59,395 nucleotides of DNA. Origin: an uncultured Collinsella sp. Its GTDB lineage: Bacteria > Actinomycetota > Coriobacteriia > Coriobacteriales > Coriobacteriaceae. Positions 24,762-36,074 of this stretch are shown here, piece by piece; the stretch's first letter is position 1; each line of letters opens with the position of its first letter. Where the stretch lies: contig UQHO01000009.1 of assembly GCA_900540995.1 (NCBI GenBank), positions 1 to 59,395 of the forward strand, in the 5' to 3' direction. The notes under the pieces are model-generated. The model did no database searches and was not told the DNA's origin. It worked only from the letters and a program-made list of their open reading frames with translations. The translations under genes and the position numbers were made by a program.

Positions 24762-25502
24762 CTATTGCGCGGCGGCAATACGACGGACGATGTCAAGCGT
24801 GATGCCGCTCGCGGTGCGAGCGTACTCATCCAGATCGAACTCGCGCTCGCAAAACGCGTCATATGCCTCGTCACAATTATCGCTGATAGCGCGCAGTACC
24901 AGGCAATCGACACCATTCTTGGCCGCGATGTGCGCAATTGCCGCGCCCTCCATCTCGACGCAATCGGCATGCGTGGCCCCAATCGCAGCGTTACGCATGG
25001 CGTCACCCGTAACAAAGCGGTCACCCGTGGCGATAGTGCCACACAGGAACTGCTTGGGGTCCTTCTCCGCAGAATTCTCATCCGCCGAGGCATCCACAAA
25101 TCCATGCTCGGCAAGCACGGCGGCGGCAACATCAGCCAACGCCGGCGTCGAGACAAACTCCTCGAGTCCCGGCGCCGACTCGGCGATGAGCGCCGTATCG
25201 GTATCCAGATAGCGCAGGCACTTGCCTATAACCACGTCGTTAATATGGAGCTTAGGGTTTAGGCCACCCGCAATGCCCGAAAACACAACGGCCTGCGGGG
25301 CATATTTGCTGATGAGATGCTGCGTTGCCGCCGCGGCGTTTACGGTTCCCATGCCAGCGGTTGTAGCAACAACGGACAGACCGTCGAGCTCGCCGCTCAC
25401 AACGGTCAAGCCCGCCTCTTGTGCCACACGAGCGCCGTTCAGTTCTTCTTTAATCTGCGCAACCTCTTTTTCGAGCGCACCGATGATTGCGATGGTTGCC
25501 AT
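24762..25502 (-). CDS. mtnN: 5'-methylthioadenosine/S-adenosylhomocysteine nucleosidase
   Basis: This 246-aa nucleoside hydrolase cleaves MTA and SAH to adenine and the thioribose product, recycling methionine and relieving methyltransferase inhibition. It has the family N-terminus IAIIGALEKEVAQIKEEL, the FSGIAGGLNP segment, VEMEGAAIAHIA with the base-binding Glu, and LRAISDNCD with the catalytic-type Asp. The ATG at 25502 is preceded by GGGGA at a good distance, whereas the alternative TTG at 25514 is not. Confidence 0.93.
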   Translation of the reverse strand: MATIAIIGALEKEVAQIKEELNGARVAQEAGLTVVSGELDGLSVVATTAGMGTVNAAAATQHLISKYAPQAVVFSGIAGGLNPKLHINDVVIGKCLRYLDTDTALIAESAPGLEEFVSTPALADVAAAVLAEHGFVDASADENSAEKDPKQFLCGTIATGDRFVTGDAMRNAAIGATHADCVEMEGAAIAHIAAKNGVDCLVLRAISDNCDEAYDAFCEREFDLDEYARTASGITLDIVRRIAAAQ

Positions 25503-25626
25503 GTCATTCCCCAAACCTGTGAAAACTGCTTATCCACGGTATGGTACCAGCATTTTGACTCAACCGCGCGATACGAAGCCGTTAGACCAGCGCAGCGCGG
25601 GTAACGTAGAGGAGCAAAATGACTTG

Positions 25627-26445
25627 CTAGCCGATGGCGTTTTTGAGTTCCGCGCGGCGCTTTTTCATGCCCGTCATGACGGCGTTGCGCAGCTCGGGCA
25701 TGCGCGCGGTATCCATCTGGGGCACGCCCTCGAGCTTATAGGGAATGCCCAGTTGCTCGTACTTGACGACGCCCATCGTATGATACGGCAGCATTTCCAA
25801 GCCCACCACGTTGTGCCATGGAGCGATCAGGCGACCGAGTGCCTCGCACTCCTCCACCGTGTCGGTAATGCCCGGCACCACCACGTGACGGATAACGACC
25901 TTGATCCTGCGACGCGCCAGCTCATCGCCAAACGCCAGGATACGCGCAGGATCGCATCCGGTCAGCTTTTTATGCTCAACCGGATCGGCATGCTTAATGT
26001 CGAGCAGCACCATGTCGGTCTCGTTGAGAACAGCATCGAACTTCTCGGGGTGGTTGGGGTCAAACGCATATCCGCAGCTGTCAAGGCAGGTATGCACGCG
26101 GCCATCGGGGTTGTTGTGCATTGTACGGAACAGGTCGGCCAAAAACTCGGGCTGCAGGAGCGGCTCGCCACCCGAAACCGTAATGCCACCGCTGCGGTAA
26201 AACTCATGGTTGCTCTGGAACTCGTCCATCAGGTGCTCGACGGTCACCATGGTGCCGCCGTTAACCGACCAGGTATCGGGATTGTGGCAATACGCACAGC
26301 GCATGGGACAGCCTTGGACAAACACTACGAAGCGGATGCCGGGACCGTCAACCGTACCCATCGTCTCAATCGAATGTACGCGGCCTAGGGCAAACGCGGA
26401 GTCCTCGGGACGAGCGTCCACACCCTCGAGCGTCATCTCAGCCAT
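25627..26445 (-). CDS. pflA: Pyruvate formate-lyase activating enzyme (radical SAM)
   Basis: This 272-aa radical SAM enzyme installs the glycyl radical on pyruvate formate-lyase. The Cx3Cx2C iron-sulfur motif is CPMRCAYC, preceded by GTVDGPGIRFVVFVQG and followed by TVSGGEPLLQPEF. Its substrate here would be Gly58 of the separate glycyl-radical subunit at 33686-33937, so activation must act on a two-piece enzyme. It is monocistronic and 8 kb from the pfl genes, with the sucrose operon between. Confidence 0.93.
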   Translation of the reverse strand: MAEMTLEGVDARPEDSAFALGRVHSIETMGTVDGPGIRFVVFVQGCPMRCAYCHNPDTWSVNGGTMVTVEHLMDEFQSNHEFYRSGGITVSGGEPLLQPEFLADLFRTMHNNPDGRVHTCLDSCGYAFDPNHPEKFDAVLNETDMVLLDIKHADPVEHKKLTGCDPARILAFGDELARRRIKVVIRHVVVPGITDTVEECEALGRLIAPWHNVVGLEMLPYHTMGVVKYEQLGIPYKLEGVPQMDTARMPELRNAVMTGMKKRRAELKNAIG

Positions 26446-26563
26446 TCCCGCTACCTTGCCTCTCTTTGGTTTTAGCTACATAAATGCCAGAGACATTCTA
26501 GCCCATACGCATGATGGCAAAACGGTTTAGGTGTCAATTAGGTCGTCCTATTTTACTTCACGC

Positions 26564-26600
26564 AAAAGCGGCGGGAAGGTTGTCACAACCCGCCCGCCGC
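26564..26600 (-). terminator. Terminator after the DegV gene
   Basis: On the minus strand GCGGCGGG pairs with CCCGCCGC (26568-26575 and 26593-26600), enclosing a smaller stem, and is followed by TTTT. Confidence 0.8.
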
Positions 26601-26631
26601 CGAGGCAATAGAAATCGATAGACGCCAGGCC

Positions 26632-27486
26632 TTACGCCTTAAGCGTGAGCACCGCGCCGAAAGCAGTCGGGCCGCAATGGCTCGAGATGACACCGCCAAC
26701 CTGAGTCCAGGTAATATCCTTAAAGCCCAGGTCATGCGCATAGACCTCCATGTCGTCGCGCAGCTCCTGGGAAAGGCCCACCGAATACGCCAGGCCAATG
26801 TGCGAGTAGTCGATCTCGCCCTTGGCAACCATGTGGTCAATAAAGGCGCGGGCGCACTTGAGCATAGAGCCGCGGAACTTCTTAGTCGCCACGAACTTGC
26901 CGCCCGTCACCTCAATGCAGGGCTTAATCTTGAGCAGATGGGCGCCCAGGAACGCGACGTTGGACAAGCGACCGCCCGCCTTAAGGAAGGCAAGGTCCGT
27001 AGGAACAAAGCCCAGAAGCACGCTGTCCATGACGGAGTTCGTAAATGCAAAGATCTCGTCGACGGTGGCATCGGGGTGAGCCTCGATGTATTTGGCGGTC
27101 TCGACGACAACGAGCGACTGGCCCACCGAGACAAAGCGCGTGTCCATGGAGAACACGTAGTCGCGCCCCTGGGCCGCAATCTTTGAGGACTGATGTGAGC
27201 AGGTCGTGGCCTCGGAATACGCGAGATGCAGAATAGTCGCGTCGGGCTGCTCGGCGTGAATGCGGTCGTACACGCGGGAGAAATCTGCCGGTGCGCAGCC
27301 ACTGGTCTTGGGCATCACGCCAAACTCGTTGCAGCGCGAATAAATCTCGAGCGGATCGATCGAGCCGTCCTCGACGGTCTCGTCACCAATCGTGACATGC
27401 ATGGGCACACGCACGATGCCGTAGCGTTCGCAGAGCTCTGGCGTCACATCCGAACCAGATTCAACCACGATTACGTACTTGCCCAT
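26632..27486 (-). CDS. DegV family fatty-acid-binding protein
   Basis: This 284-aa DegV protein belongs to a cytosolic family that binds a fatty acid and in Firmicutes partners with the fatty-acid kinase FakA (FakB role). The N-terminal VVESGSDVTPELCERYGI and the MPKTSGCAPADF segment are typical, and the C-terminal SHCGPTAFGAVLTLKA is the usual ending. No FakA gene is in the window. The start MGKYVIVVES at 27486 fits the family N-terminus; a longer in-frame extension does not. The ribosome site is weak. Confidence 0.9.
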   Translation of the reverse strand: MGKYVIVVESGSDVTPELCERYGIVRVPMHVTIGDETVEDGSIDPLEIYSRCNEFGVMPKTSGCAPADFSRVYDRIHAEQPDATILHLAYSEATTCSHQSSKIAAQGRDYVFSMDTRFVSVGQSLVVVETAKYIEAHPDATVDEIFAFTNSVMDSVLLGFVPTDLAFLKAGGRLSNVAFLGAHLLKIKPCIEVTGGKFVATKKFRGSMLKCARAFIDHMVAKGEIDYSHIGLAYSVGLSQELRDDMEVYAHDLGFKDITWTQVGGVISSHCGPTAFGAVLTLKA

Positions 27487-27572
27487 TCTTATCACGACCC
27501 ATCTCGACGTTGGCTTTTTAATATGCGACGCTCGTCCACCGTCCTGCTGCAGAACGGCCTCCAAGCGCCAAA

Positions 27573-27611
27573 GAGACGCCGTCCCTTGCACACAACAAAG
27601 GACAGCGTCTC
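27573..27611 (-). terminator. Terminator at the end of the sucrose operon
   Basis: GAGACGCCGTCCCTTG (27573-27588) pairs over 16 bp (two mismatched or wobble positions) with CAAAGGACAGCGTCTC (27596-27611). It sits between the sucrose hydrolase and DegV genes, both on the minus strand. Confidence 0.65.
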
Positions 27612-27763
27612 CCTGGAAAACTCCGTGCTTATCTAGGATTCTACACGGTTTACAACAATGTGTTACTTACTCCGCAAACGGTCGCTATACGCGATAAACG
27701 GTAGTTCGCTGCGGCAACTGCGACACATTCCGCCCAGCAAGTCTAATCGTGCTCCACGCACGG

Positions 27764-29206
27764 TTAACGCGCAAGACGGTACAAATCCATCGATGCCGCA
27801 CCCTCGGCGCGCAGCTCCATCGCCGGTACCGCCGGCGAATAGGTACGGCTCGTAAGTGCCGCCTCGCCGCCGTTGACAAAAATCTCGACCATCGTAGTGT
27901 CCGAAAGCACGCGCAGGTCGCGGAGCTCGCTGAGCTCAATCGACCTCCGGTCACGCCCATAGCCTTCGTCACCCATGTCGAGGGTAAGCGTCCCGTCCGC
28001 ATAGCGCACAAAGACACCCTTACGAATCTCGAGCTCGACCATCTTGGCGTCCTCGCAGGAAACCACGACATCAAACAGGCGCCCAGGCTCCTCGACGGTC
28101 TCTCCGCCTACAGCACGAACGCAGCCGCCGCGCATCCTCTCAATCTCGTGCGCCGGCTGCTGGCAGAGCTTACCGCTACGCATGCTCAGCTCTCTCGGCA
28201 CCGTCAACGCGCACTGCCATCCGCGTGCCACCGTCGGGCTTTCTGCCATCGTATCGGGGCAACCCGACCATCCGATCATCAAGCGTCGACCTGCCGCATC
28301 CTCAAAGGACTGCGGGGCATAGAAATCAAAACCGGCATCAACCATCGGAGGCATGCCCTGCCCGGCGATCTTAAAGCTCGGCGCCTCCCAATCGGCCTCG
28401 ATGGAAAACCACACGCACTGGTGCGGATTGCGGTAACGCCAGCCATCGGCGGGCACGCCCTGCGGACAGCAAACGAGAATAAGCTCGCCATCGAGCTCAA
28501 ACAGATCAGGACACTCCCACATAAAGCCAAACTTCTCGCCCAGCTCAATGCGCGTCGCATAGCCCCAGTCCTCTAGATCACGCGAGGTATAGACAAGCAC
28601 GCACCCGCGATCGTCTTTCGTACGAGCGCCGAGAACCATGTAGTAGATACCGTCGTGTTCAAGGATCTTGGGGTCGCGCACGTGCGTACCGATATCGTCG
28701 GGGTAATCGACCGGCCCAACAGCTATGCGCTTCTCGCCCAATTCGTCGGGATTCTCGGCAACCATATGAATCTGGTTTTGCTCACGGCCCGTCAACACGT
28801 AGTCGTAATCATCGCGGTCAAAATGCTTAACGTTGCCGGTATAGAAGTAGTGAATCTTGCCATCACGTACAAAGGCAGAACCAGAATACGCTCCACTCGA
28901 ATCCAAATCGGAATCGGGGAACAGCACGGGGCCGTGATTCTCGTATGTCACAAAATCCTTTGTCGTCAGATGGTTCCAAAGCACTGGACCACCATGCGCA
29001 GCATCGAACGGATCGTATTGATGATAGATGTGATACGTATCACCGATCTGCACCAATCCGTTGGGGTCGTTGAGCCAGCCAAGCTCAGGCTCCACATGGA
29101 ACAGGAGCCTATCGGGGTCGGACGCGATGCGACCCGCCGTCTCATCCTGTCCGGCACGCCACTGCTCATAGTCCGCGCGTGTCACCTTATTTTTTTGATT
29201 AAACAT
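27764..29206 (-). CDS. scrB: GH32 sucrose-6-phosphate hydrolase / beta-fructofuranosidase
   Basis: This 480-aa glycoside hydrolase family 32 enzyme has the nucleophile motif WLNDPNG, the RDP transition-state motif (HVRDPKI) and the acid/base ECPD motif (MWECPDLF), so the catalytic apparatus is complete. There is no signal peptide, which suits hydrolysis of sucrose 6-phosphate delivered by the PTS permease encoded upstream in the same operon. A C-terminal beta-sandwich (about residues 350-480) is present. The products would be glucose 6-phosphate and fructose. Confidence 0.92.
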   Translation of the reverse strand: MFNQKNKVTRADYEQWRAGQDETAGRIASDPDRLLFHVEPELGWLNDPNGLVQIGDTYHIYHQYDPFDAAHGGPVLWNHLTTKDFVTYENHGPVLFPDSDLDSSGAYSGSAFVRDGKIHYFYTGNVKHFDRDDYDYVLTGREQNQIHMVAENPDELGEKRIAVGPVDYPDDIGTHVRDPKILEHDGIYYMVLGARTKDDRGCVLVYTSRDLEDWGYATRIELGEKFGFMWECPDLFELDGELILVCCPQGVPADGWRYRNPHQCVWFSIEADWEAPSFKIAGQGMPPMVDAGFDFYAPQSFEDAAGRRLMIGWSGCPDTMAESPTVARGWQCALTVPRELSMRSGKLCQQPAHEIERMRGGCVRAVGGETVEEPGRLFDVVVSCEDAKMVELEIRKGVFVRYADGTLTLDMGDEGYGRDRRSIELSELRDLRVLSDTTMVEIFVNGGEAALTSRTYSPAVPAMELRAEGAASMDLYRLAR

Positions 29207-29307
29207 CGCCGTTGACTTTCTCGTCTATGGGGAAGGACGCTCGACTCACACGAGTCGAACGCCCTTCCCCAAATGGACTTATCCTCAGATTACGCTGAAC
29301 GGCTCAA

Positions 29308-30758
29308 CTAGAAGCTGACATCGAAGCCTGCGCCAGCGCCCTCTTCATCGGTGGTCGGAACGCCCTTTGCCTTGTTGTAGGCAAAGATCAAGACGATCGG
29401 CACGATAAAGGCGATGAGATTGCCAGCCACATACCAAACGAGGGTCTCGGGCGTGACGATGAGCAGGCCAAGCACGCCGGTCAGACCCTGACCGATAGCG
29501 CGCACCTCAAAGAGCTTGACGAAGGCACCGCCGCAGCCTGCACCGATGCATGCGCAGATGAACGGAATGATCGAGTAGCGCATGTTTGCAGCGAAGATAG
29601 CGGGCTCGGAGATTCCGACCAGCGTCGGGATAAAGGACGACATGCAGATGTTGCGCTCTTTGGAATGCTTCTTATGAATGAGGTACATGCCGATGGCGCC
29701 GCCACCCTGGGCGATGATGGAAACCGACCAGATGGCCTGGATGTAGTTGAAGCCAGTCGTGGCAACGAGGTTTGCCTCGATACCCTGGATGAACTGATGC
29801 GTACCGGTAACGACAAGCGGCTGCAGGAACGCGGCGAAGACAAAGGCACCAAAGACGCCCATCCTGTTGTACAGGATATCGATTACGCCGGCGAGGACGT
29901 CGCCGATTAGGTTGCCGAGCGGGCCGAACACGGTGAACAGGGCGACGTTAGCAAGAATCAGGGTAACTGTCGGGACAAAGACGAACGAAACGACCTCGGG
30001 GATGTACTTCTGGGCAATCTTCTCGACCTTGGCCATAAACCAGGCAGTCAGGATTGCAGGGAACACGCCGCCCTGGAAAGCAACCATGGGAATGGAGAGC
30101 GGACCGAAGTTCCAGTACTCAGCACCGTCGGGTCCATAACGAACGTGTTGCGGTTCATAAGGCTCGGGTGAACCATGACGATACCGACGAGGATGCCCAG
30201 AATCGGGTTACCGCCAAAACGCTTCACCGCGCTGTACATAACCAGGACAGGCAGGTAGTCAAACGTGGTGGCGATAATGGCAAAGAAGCTTGCGAGGTTC
30301 TTGAGGAACTCGCTGTGGTCGGCAAGGCTGCCCTCCATGCCGAAGAGGCCGTTGGCAACGATCAGCGACTTAAGGCCGATGATGATAGCAGCGCCAACGA
30401 AAGCGGGAATGATGGGGATAAAGATGTCCGAGAATACCTTGAGGACCGAGAAGAACTTGCCCTTCTTGTCCGCCTCGGCGCCCTTGACCTCGGAAGCGCT
30501 GATCTCCTTAACGCCCGTCAGAGCCATAAACTCATCGTAGACCTTGTTGACGGTACCGGTACCGAAGATGATCATGAGCTGGCCGCTGTTGTACAGCACG
30601 CCCTTGACGCCATCGATGTTCTCGAGCTCGGCCTTGTTGTACTTGCTCGTATCCTTGAGCACCAGACGCAGACGCGTAACGCAATGCGTGGCGCCCTCGA
30701 TGTTCTCCAGACCGCCGACGTTATCGACGACTTGCTGAGACACTACTTTGTAGTCCAT
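29308..30758 (-). pseudogene. PTS sucrose-type EIIBC permease, interrupted by a frameshift
   Basis: This is a phosphotransferase-system permease that would import and phosphorylate sucrose or a related sugar. The EIIB domain is N-terminal, with the phospho-Cys in THCVTRLRL, followed by the EIIC membrane domain; no EIIA is present. The frame breaks near 30130-30132. The first part reads to NTFVMDPTVLS.. and then runs out of frame, while the continuation EYWNFGPLSIPMVAFQGG is in the next frame. Restoring one base in the GGG run (CCC on the coding strand) gives DPDGAEYWNFGPLSIP, which joins the two parts perfectly. This is a sequencing error, a phase variation or a recent mutation. MDYK at 30758 has GGAGAGG upstream. 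Confidence 0.85.
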
Positions 30759-30803
30759 GTTCCTCTCCATTCCTTTACGAAATCATAAGACGTTTTGATG
30801 CCA

Positions 30804-32186
30804 TTACAGAGACGCGATCGTTGCATTTGCGCACTTAAGCGTACCGTCGGTGACCGTCAGCGCCACACCCTGGCCCTGCTTATTGCAGAATCGAGCGTTA
30901 AGCGCAACATCATCGACAAAGATGGTCGCGATATCGTCGTCAACGACCAGGCACACATGATGAGTGCCCTCGCCCTTAAAGAACAACGGACGCTCGAGGC
31001 CCATGTTGTTGACCTGGAACCACGGATACTGGGGGGCCGCCGTAAACTCGAGCTTGCCCTCACGCAGGTTGGCGCGGAACTCATAGGCAAGACCGGACTC
31101 GGCGTCCTCGGCAAGCTTCACCGAGAAGCCGGCAGCGTCACCGGCGAGCTCGATGTCGGCATCGAGCATATAGGTGGAACCGGCATCCGCGGCGAGCACC
31201 TGCTCGACCTTGCCCGACTCGCAGGAGAGCTCAAAGGCCTCGACTGCCTTAGCCTCGCCAAAGGCGCCAAGCATGCTGTCAGGAAGCTTGGTGCCGAGCG
31301 TTCCGTCGGCACGCTGAACGATCTCGAGGGGCATAAAGGTGCCACCCCACAGGTAAGAGCTGGGGTCACCGCCCTCGTCACGCGTAGGAACCCAACCAAA
31401 GAGAACGCGGCGCTCGCCGTCAAATGCGGTACGCGCGGCATAGTACGCGCGGCCATCGAAGGAATCGTCCGCAGGAGTGACCCAAGGACCGTTGATAGAG
31501 CGAGACATGCGGTAACGGGTCTTGTTGCCATCACTGTACTCGGAGAACACCAGATACCACCAGTCGCCCATCTTAAAGAGATCAGGCATCTCGAACATGG
31601 TGTACAGGCCCGGATTCCACCAGTCGCCCTGGAACTCCCAGGTATCCAGGTCCTTGGAGGTGAACTTGACCAGACGACCGGTCATCAGACGCTTGTCCTC
31701 GCCCACACGCGTGCCGAGGATGAGCATGTACTCTTCGTTCTCCTCATCCCAAAGCACAAAGGGATCGCGCCAGTTGCGGTCATCGTAACCCTCCTGGGGC
31801 GGAAGCAGCGTCTCGGCGATGTTCTTCTCCCACTTGACGGCGTCGTCACTCGTTGCGTGAAGAAGAACCTGCTTCATCAAGCGTGCCTTGACCTTATCGC
31901 GATTGCAACCAGTGTAGAGCGCATGGTACTTGTCGCCCACCTTAAACACCGTGCCGGCATAAACATACTGGTCGACTTCCTCGTCGCCGCCACGCTCAAG
32001 GCTCTCGCCAAAGTCTTTGTAATTGACGAAGTCCTTGGTTGTCGCGAGTGCCCAGCCAAACGGCTCTCCGAAAGGTCCGGGGTTACGCGTGTCACGCTGG
32101 TGATAGAGATAGAACGTGCCGTCCTCGCCGTACGGCATGATGTCGCCTACCCAAATTCCCTCAGGCTGGTAATACACCTTGTGCAT
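30804..32186 (-). CDS. GH32-like fructosidase (second of the operon)
   Basis: This 460-aa GH32-like protein is first in the sucrose operon. Its motifs are diverged from those of the partner enzyme: the nucleophile region is WVGDIMPYGEDG instead of WxNDPNG, followed by FYLYHQRD. RDP is kept (NWRDPFVLW) and the acid/base motif is FEMPDLF instead of ECPD. It has the C-terminal beta-sandwich and no signal peptide. The substrate is probably a fructoside or fructo-oligosaccharide phosphate rather than plain sucrose; this is an inference from the motif changes. It is followed by the PTS gene after 45 nt. Confidence 0.85.
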   Translation of the reverse strand: MHKVYYQPEGIWVGDIMPYGEDGTFYLYHQRDTRNPGPFGEPFGWALATTKDFVNYKDFGESLERGGDEEVDQYVYAGTVFKVGDKYHALYTGCNRDKVKARLMKQVLLHATSDDAVKWEKNIAETLLPPQEGYDDRNWRDPFVLWDEENEEYMLILGTRVGEDKRLMTGRLVKFTSKDLDTWEFQGDWWNPGLYTMFEMPDLFKMGDWWYLVFSEYSDGNKTRYRMSRSINGPWVTPADDSFDGRAYYAARTAFDGERRVLFGWVPTRDEGGDPSSYLWGGTFMPLEIVQRADGTLGTKLPDSMLGAFGEAKAVEAFELSCESGKVEQVLAADAGSTYMLDADIELAGDAAGFSVKLAEDAESGLAYEFRANLREGKLEFTAAPQYPWFQVNNMGLERPLFFKGEGTHHVCLVVDDDIATIFVDDVALNARFCNKQGQGVALTVTDGTLKCANATIASL

Positions 32187-32235
32187 CCGAGACTTCCTTT
32201 CTCACGAGATACTAACTCGGTACAACTGCAAGATA

Positions 32236-32268
32236 TGTCAATCGTTTTCATATGTCAAACGTTTTCAC
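32236..32268 (-). promoter_or_regulatory. Tandem LacI-type operators of the sucrose operon
   Basis: Two copies of TGTCAAWCGTTTTCAY lie at 32236-32251 and 32253-32268, 50-82 nt upstream of the operon's first gene. A third related site, TGTCATACGTTTACAT, lies in front of the LacI gene at 33402-33417. The central ACGTTT is typical of LacI-family operators. Confidence 0.7.
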
Positions 32269-32370
32269 ACCAATACGTCTTTTCGCAGTTCCAGTCGTCG
32301 GCAAACGGTTGACATATGCCGGCGAACGGTCATCAGAGGTGTTTGAGGAATTCTTTTGGCACGGGATGAA

Positions 32371-33381
32371 CTACGCGGTTTTACCCTCAATGAGTTCAAC
32401 GGGGAGCTTGATATTCGATTCGGGCTTTTCGCCGTTAATAAGAGCAATGATGGATTGCGCCGCGAGCTCTCCGATGCGATCGATATCTTGGCGTACGGTT
32501 GTTAAGTCAGGCATAAACGTCATAGTGCGGCGGGCACCATCCGCGCCCACGACCTTAATATCGTCCGGAGCGCTCAAGCCGCGCTGCTTCATAACGTTGA
32601 GGCAGATAGCCGCCATCGTGTCGTCTCCCGCAAAGATACCGTCAATATCGGGGTTCTCATCGAGGATCTTCGCAACGACCGCACTCTTTTCGTCGTCGGG
32701 CTTAACGAACTCGACCTCACGGACAAGCACGGGCAAACCGGCCTGCTCAACAACATCGAGGTAGGCATCGGTACGCTTATTGGCAGGCATGCGCATGCGG
32801 CTATTGCTGCGCAGGCACAGGATGCGTGAACATCCGTCATCGATCAGGCGACGCGTGGCAAGTTCGCCGATACTATAGCTGTCGCTCGCAATCTGAACAG
32901 AGGCCTCGCCAAGGTCGCAGTCGATACCAACCAGACTCAAGCCCATCTCGGCATACGCCTCGGCACCGATATTAAGCGAGTTGACAATGACGCCATCAAC
33001 CATATTGCGCCGAAGCATATCGATATAAGAACGCTCAAGATCAGGTCGATTGGCACTATTGCACAGCAGCATCTTAAAACCGTTTTCCGCTAACGTGCGC
33101 TCGACCGCCTGCACAACCTGAGCATGGAACGGGCTGCTCACAAAGGGAACAATCATGCCGATAAGGTTCAGGCGGCCATTGAGCATGGCACGGGCGATAT
33201 CGTTGGGCGTGTAATTGATGCGCTCCATCGCCGCATGGACTTTATCGCGGGTTTCCTGGCTAATGTAGCCGCGATTATTAAGCACGCGAGATACCGTAGT
33301 AGGCGAAACCCCCGCCACCGCTGCAACTTCCTTGATGCCAGGCTTAGCCGTATCCTTAGAACGAGCACTCTCGCGAGCCAT
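32371..33381 (-). CDS. LacI-family regulator of the sucrose operon
   Basis: This 336-aa LacI/GalR repressor has an N-terminal HTH (GIKEVAAVAGVSPTTVSRVL) and a periplasmic-binding-like sugar domain (about residues 70-336). The ATG at 33381 has GGGAGGG upstream; an upstream ATG is less well placed. It lies just upstream of the GH32/PTS operon in the same direction. Three similar operator sites (32236, 32253, 33402) suggest it controls both that operon and itself in response to a sugar or sugar phosphate. Confidence 0.9.
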   Translation of the reverse strand: MARESARSKDTAKPGIKEVAAVAGVSPTTVSRVLNNRGYISQETRDKVHAAMERINYTPNDIARAMLNGRLNLIGMIVPFVSSPFHAQVVQAVERTLAENGFKMLLCNSANRPDLERSYIDMLRRNMVDGVIVNSLNIGAEAYAEMGLSLVGIDCDLGEASVQIASDSYSIGELATRRLIDDGCSRILCLRSNSRMRMPANKRTDAYLDVVEQAGLPVLVREVEFVKPDDEKSAVVAKILDENPDIDGIFAGDDTMAAICLNVMKQRGLSAPDDIKVVGADGARRTMTFMPDLTTVRQDIDRIGELAAQSIIALINGEKPESNIKLPVELIEGKTA

Positions 33382-33401
33382 AGCACCCTCCCCCATCAAC
33401 A

Positions 33402-33417
33402 TGTCATACGTTTACAT
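33402..33417 (-). promoter_or_regulatory. LacI-type operator in front of the LacI gene
   Basis: TGTCATACGTTTACAT matches the two sites in front of the sucrose operon and lies 21 nt before the repressor start, consistent with autoregulation. Confidence 0.6.
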
Positions 33418-33534
33418 ACGAACAAAGCATACCCCAACAACAGCGGGAAGACGGTAACAGCACAAGTAAGTAAACGACTCATCCAAATAATTAGGAGAGT
33501 TCCGCCTAAAGGGTGACTCCAAAGGACCCCACAT

Positions 33535-33657
33535 GGCCGGTTTTGGGTTATTTTCCAAAACATCCCGCAGGACGCAAAGAGGCTCCGCCGCGCAACGCGC
33601 GCAGCGGAGCCTCTTTGCATGTCCGAGGACGTTTTGGAAAATAACCCAAAACCGGCC
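33535..33657 (-). repeat. Family 1 structured element, copy 4 (3' of glycyl-radical subunit)
   Basis: Perfect 27-bp arms lie at 33535-33561 and 33631-33657, with a perfect 15-bp inner stem (33574-33588 with 33604-33618). The internal loop strands are ATCCCGCAGGAC and ATGTCCGAGGAC. Read in the direction of the pfl genes, it begins 28 nt after the stop at 33686. Confidence 0.93.
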
Positions 33658-33685
33658 CCAGTAATCCTACAGGAGTTAAACCCCT

Positions 33686-33937
33686 TTAGAACTTGTCGTG
33701 GAAGGTACGCGAAATGACCTCGTCCTGCTGCTCCTTGGTGAGCGTGTGGAAGTTCACGGCATAGCCGGAAACGCGGATGGTCAGCTGCGGGTACTTCTCG
33801 GGGTGAGCCTGAGCGTCGAGCAGCGTCTCACGGTTGAAGACGTTGATGTTCAGGTGGTGGCCACCCTTCTCGGCGTAAGCGTCGAGCATGTGGACCAGGT
33901 TATCGGCCTGAGTCTCGGAAACTTCAGAAACCTTCAT
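33686..33937 (-). CDS. Stand-alone glycyl-radical domain of pyruvate formate-lyase (GrcA-like)
   Basis: This 83-aa protein corresponds to the last part of normal PFL. It contains EKGGHHLNINVFNRETLLDA, then PEKYPQLTIRVSGYAVNFHT with the radical glycine Gly58, and LTKEQQDEVISRTF. It is encoded 85 nt downstream of a PFL core that lacks exactly this region, so the two together make one enzyme. It resembles E. coli GrcA/YfiD, which rescues damaged PFL, but here it appears to be the only radical domain. GGAGACAC precedes the ATG. Its amount relative to the core may be tuned by hairpins in the gap. Confidence 0.92.
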   Translation of the reverse strand: MKVSEVSETQADNLVHMLDAYAEKGGHHLNINVFNRETLLDAQAHPEKYPQLTIRVSGYAVNFHTLTKEQQDEVISRTFHDKF

Positions 33938-33960
33938 AATGTGTCTCCTTCGATTGATAG

Positions 33961-34020
33961 GCGCCGGCCGAAACCGGCGCGCTAATCAGTAATCGTTATT
34001 GTTAGTATAGCACTAACAAT
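33961..34020 (-). promoter_or_regulatory. Two hairpins between PFL core and radical subunit
   Basis: GCGCCGG/CCGGCGC (33961-33967 with 33974-33980) and ATTGTTAGT/ACTAACAAT (33998-34006 with 34012-34020) are both perfect. Neither has a clean U-tract on the minus strand. They may be partial terminators or processing sites that set subunit ratio. Confidence 0.6.
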
Positions 34021-34022
34021 AG

Positions 34023-36074
<2,052 letters not shown>

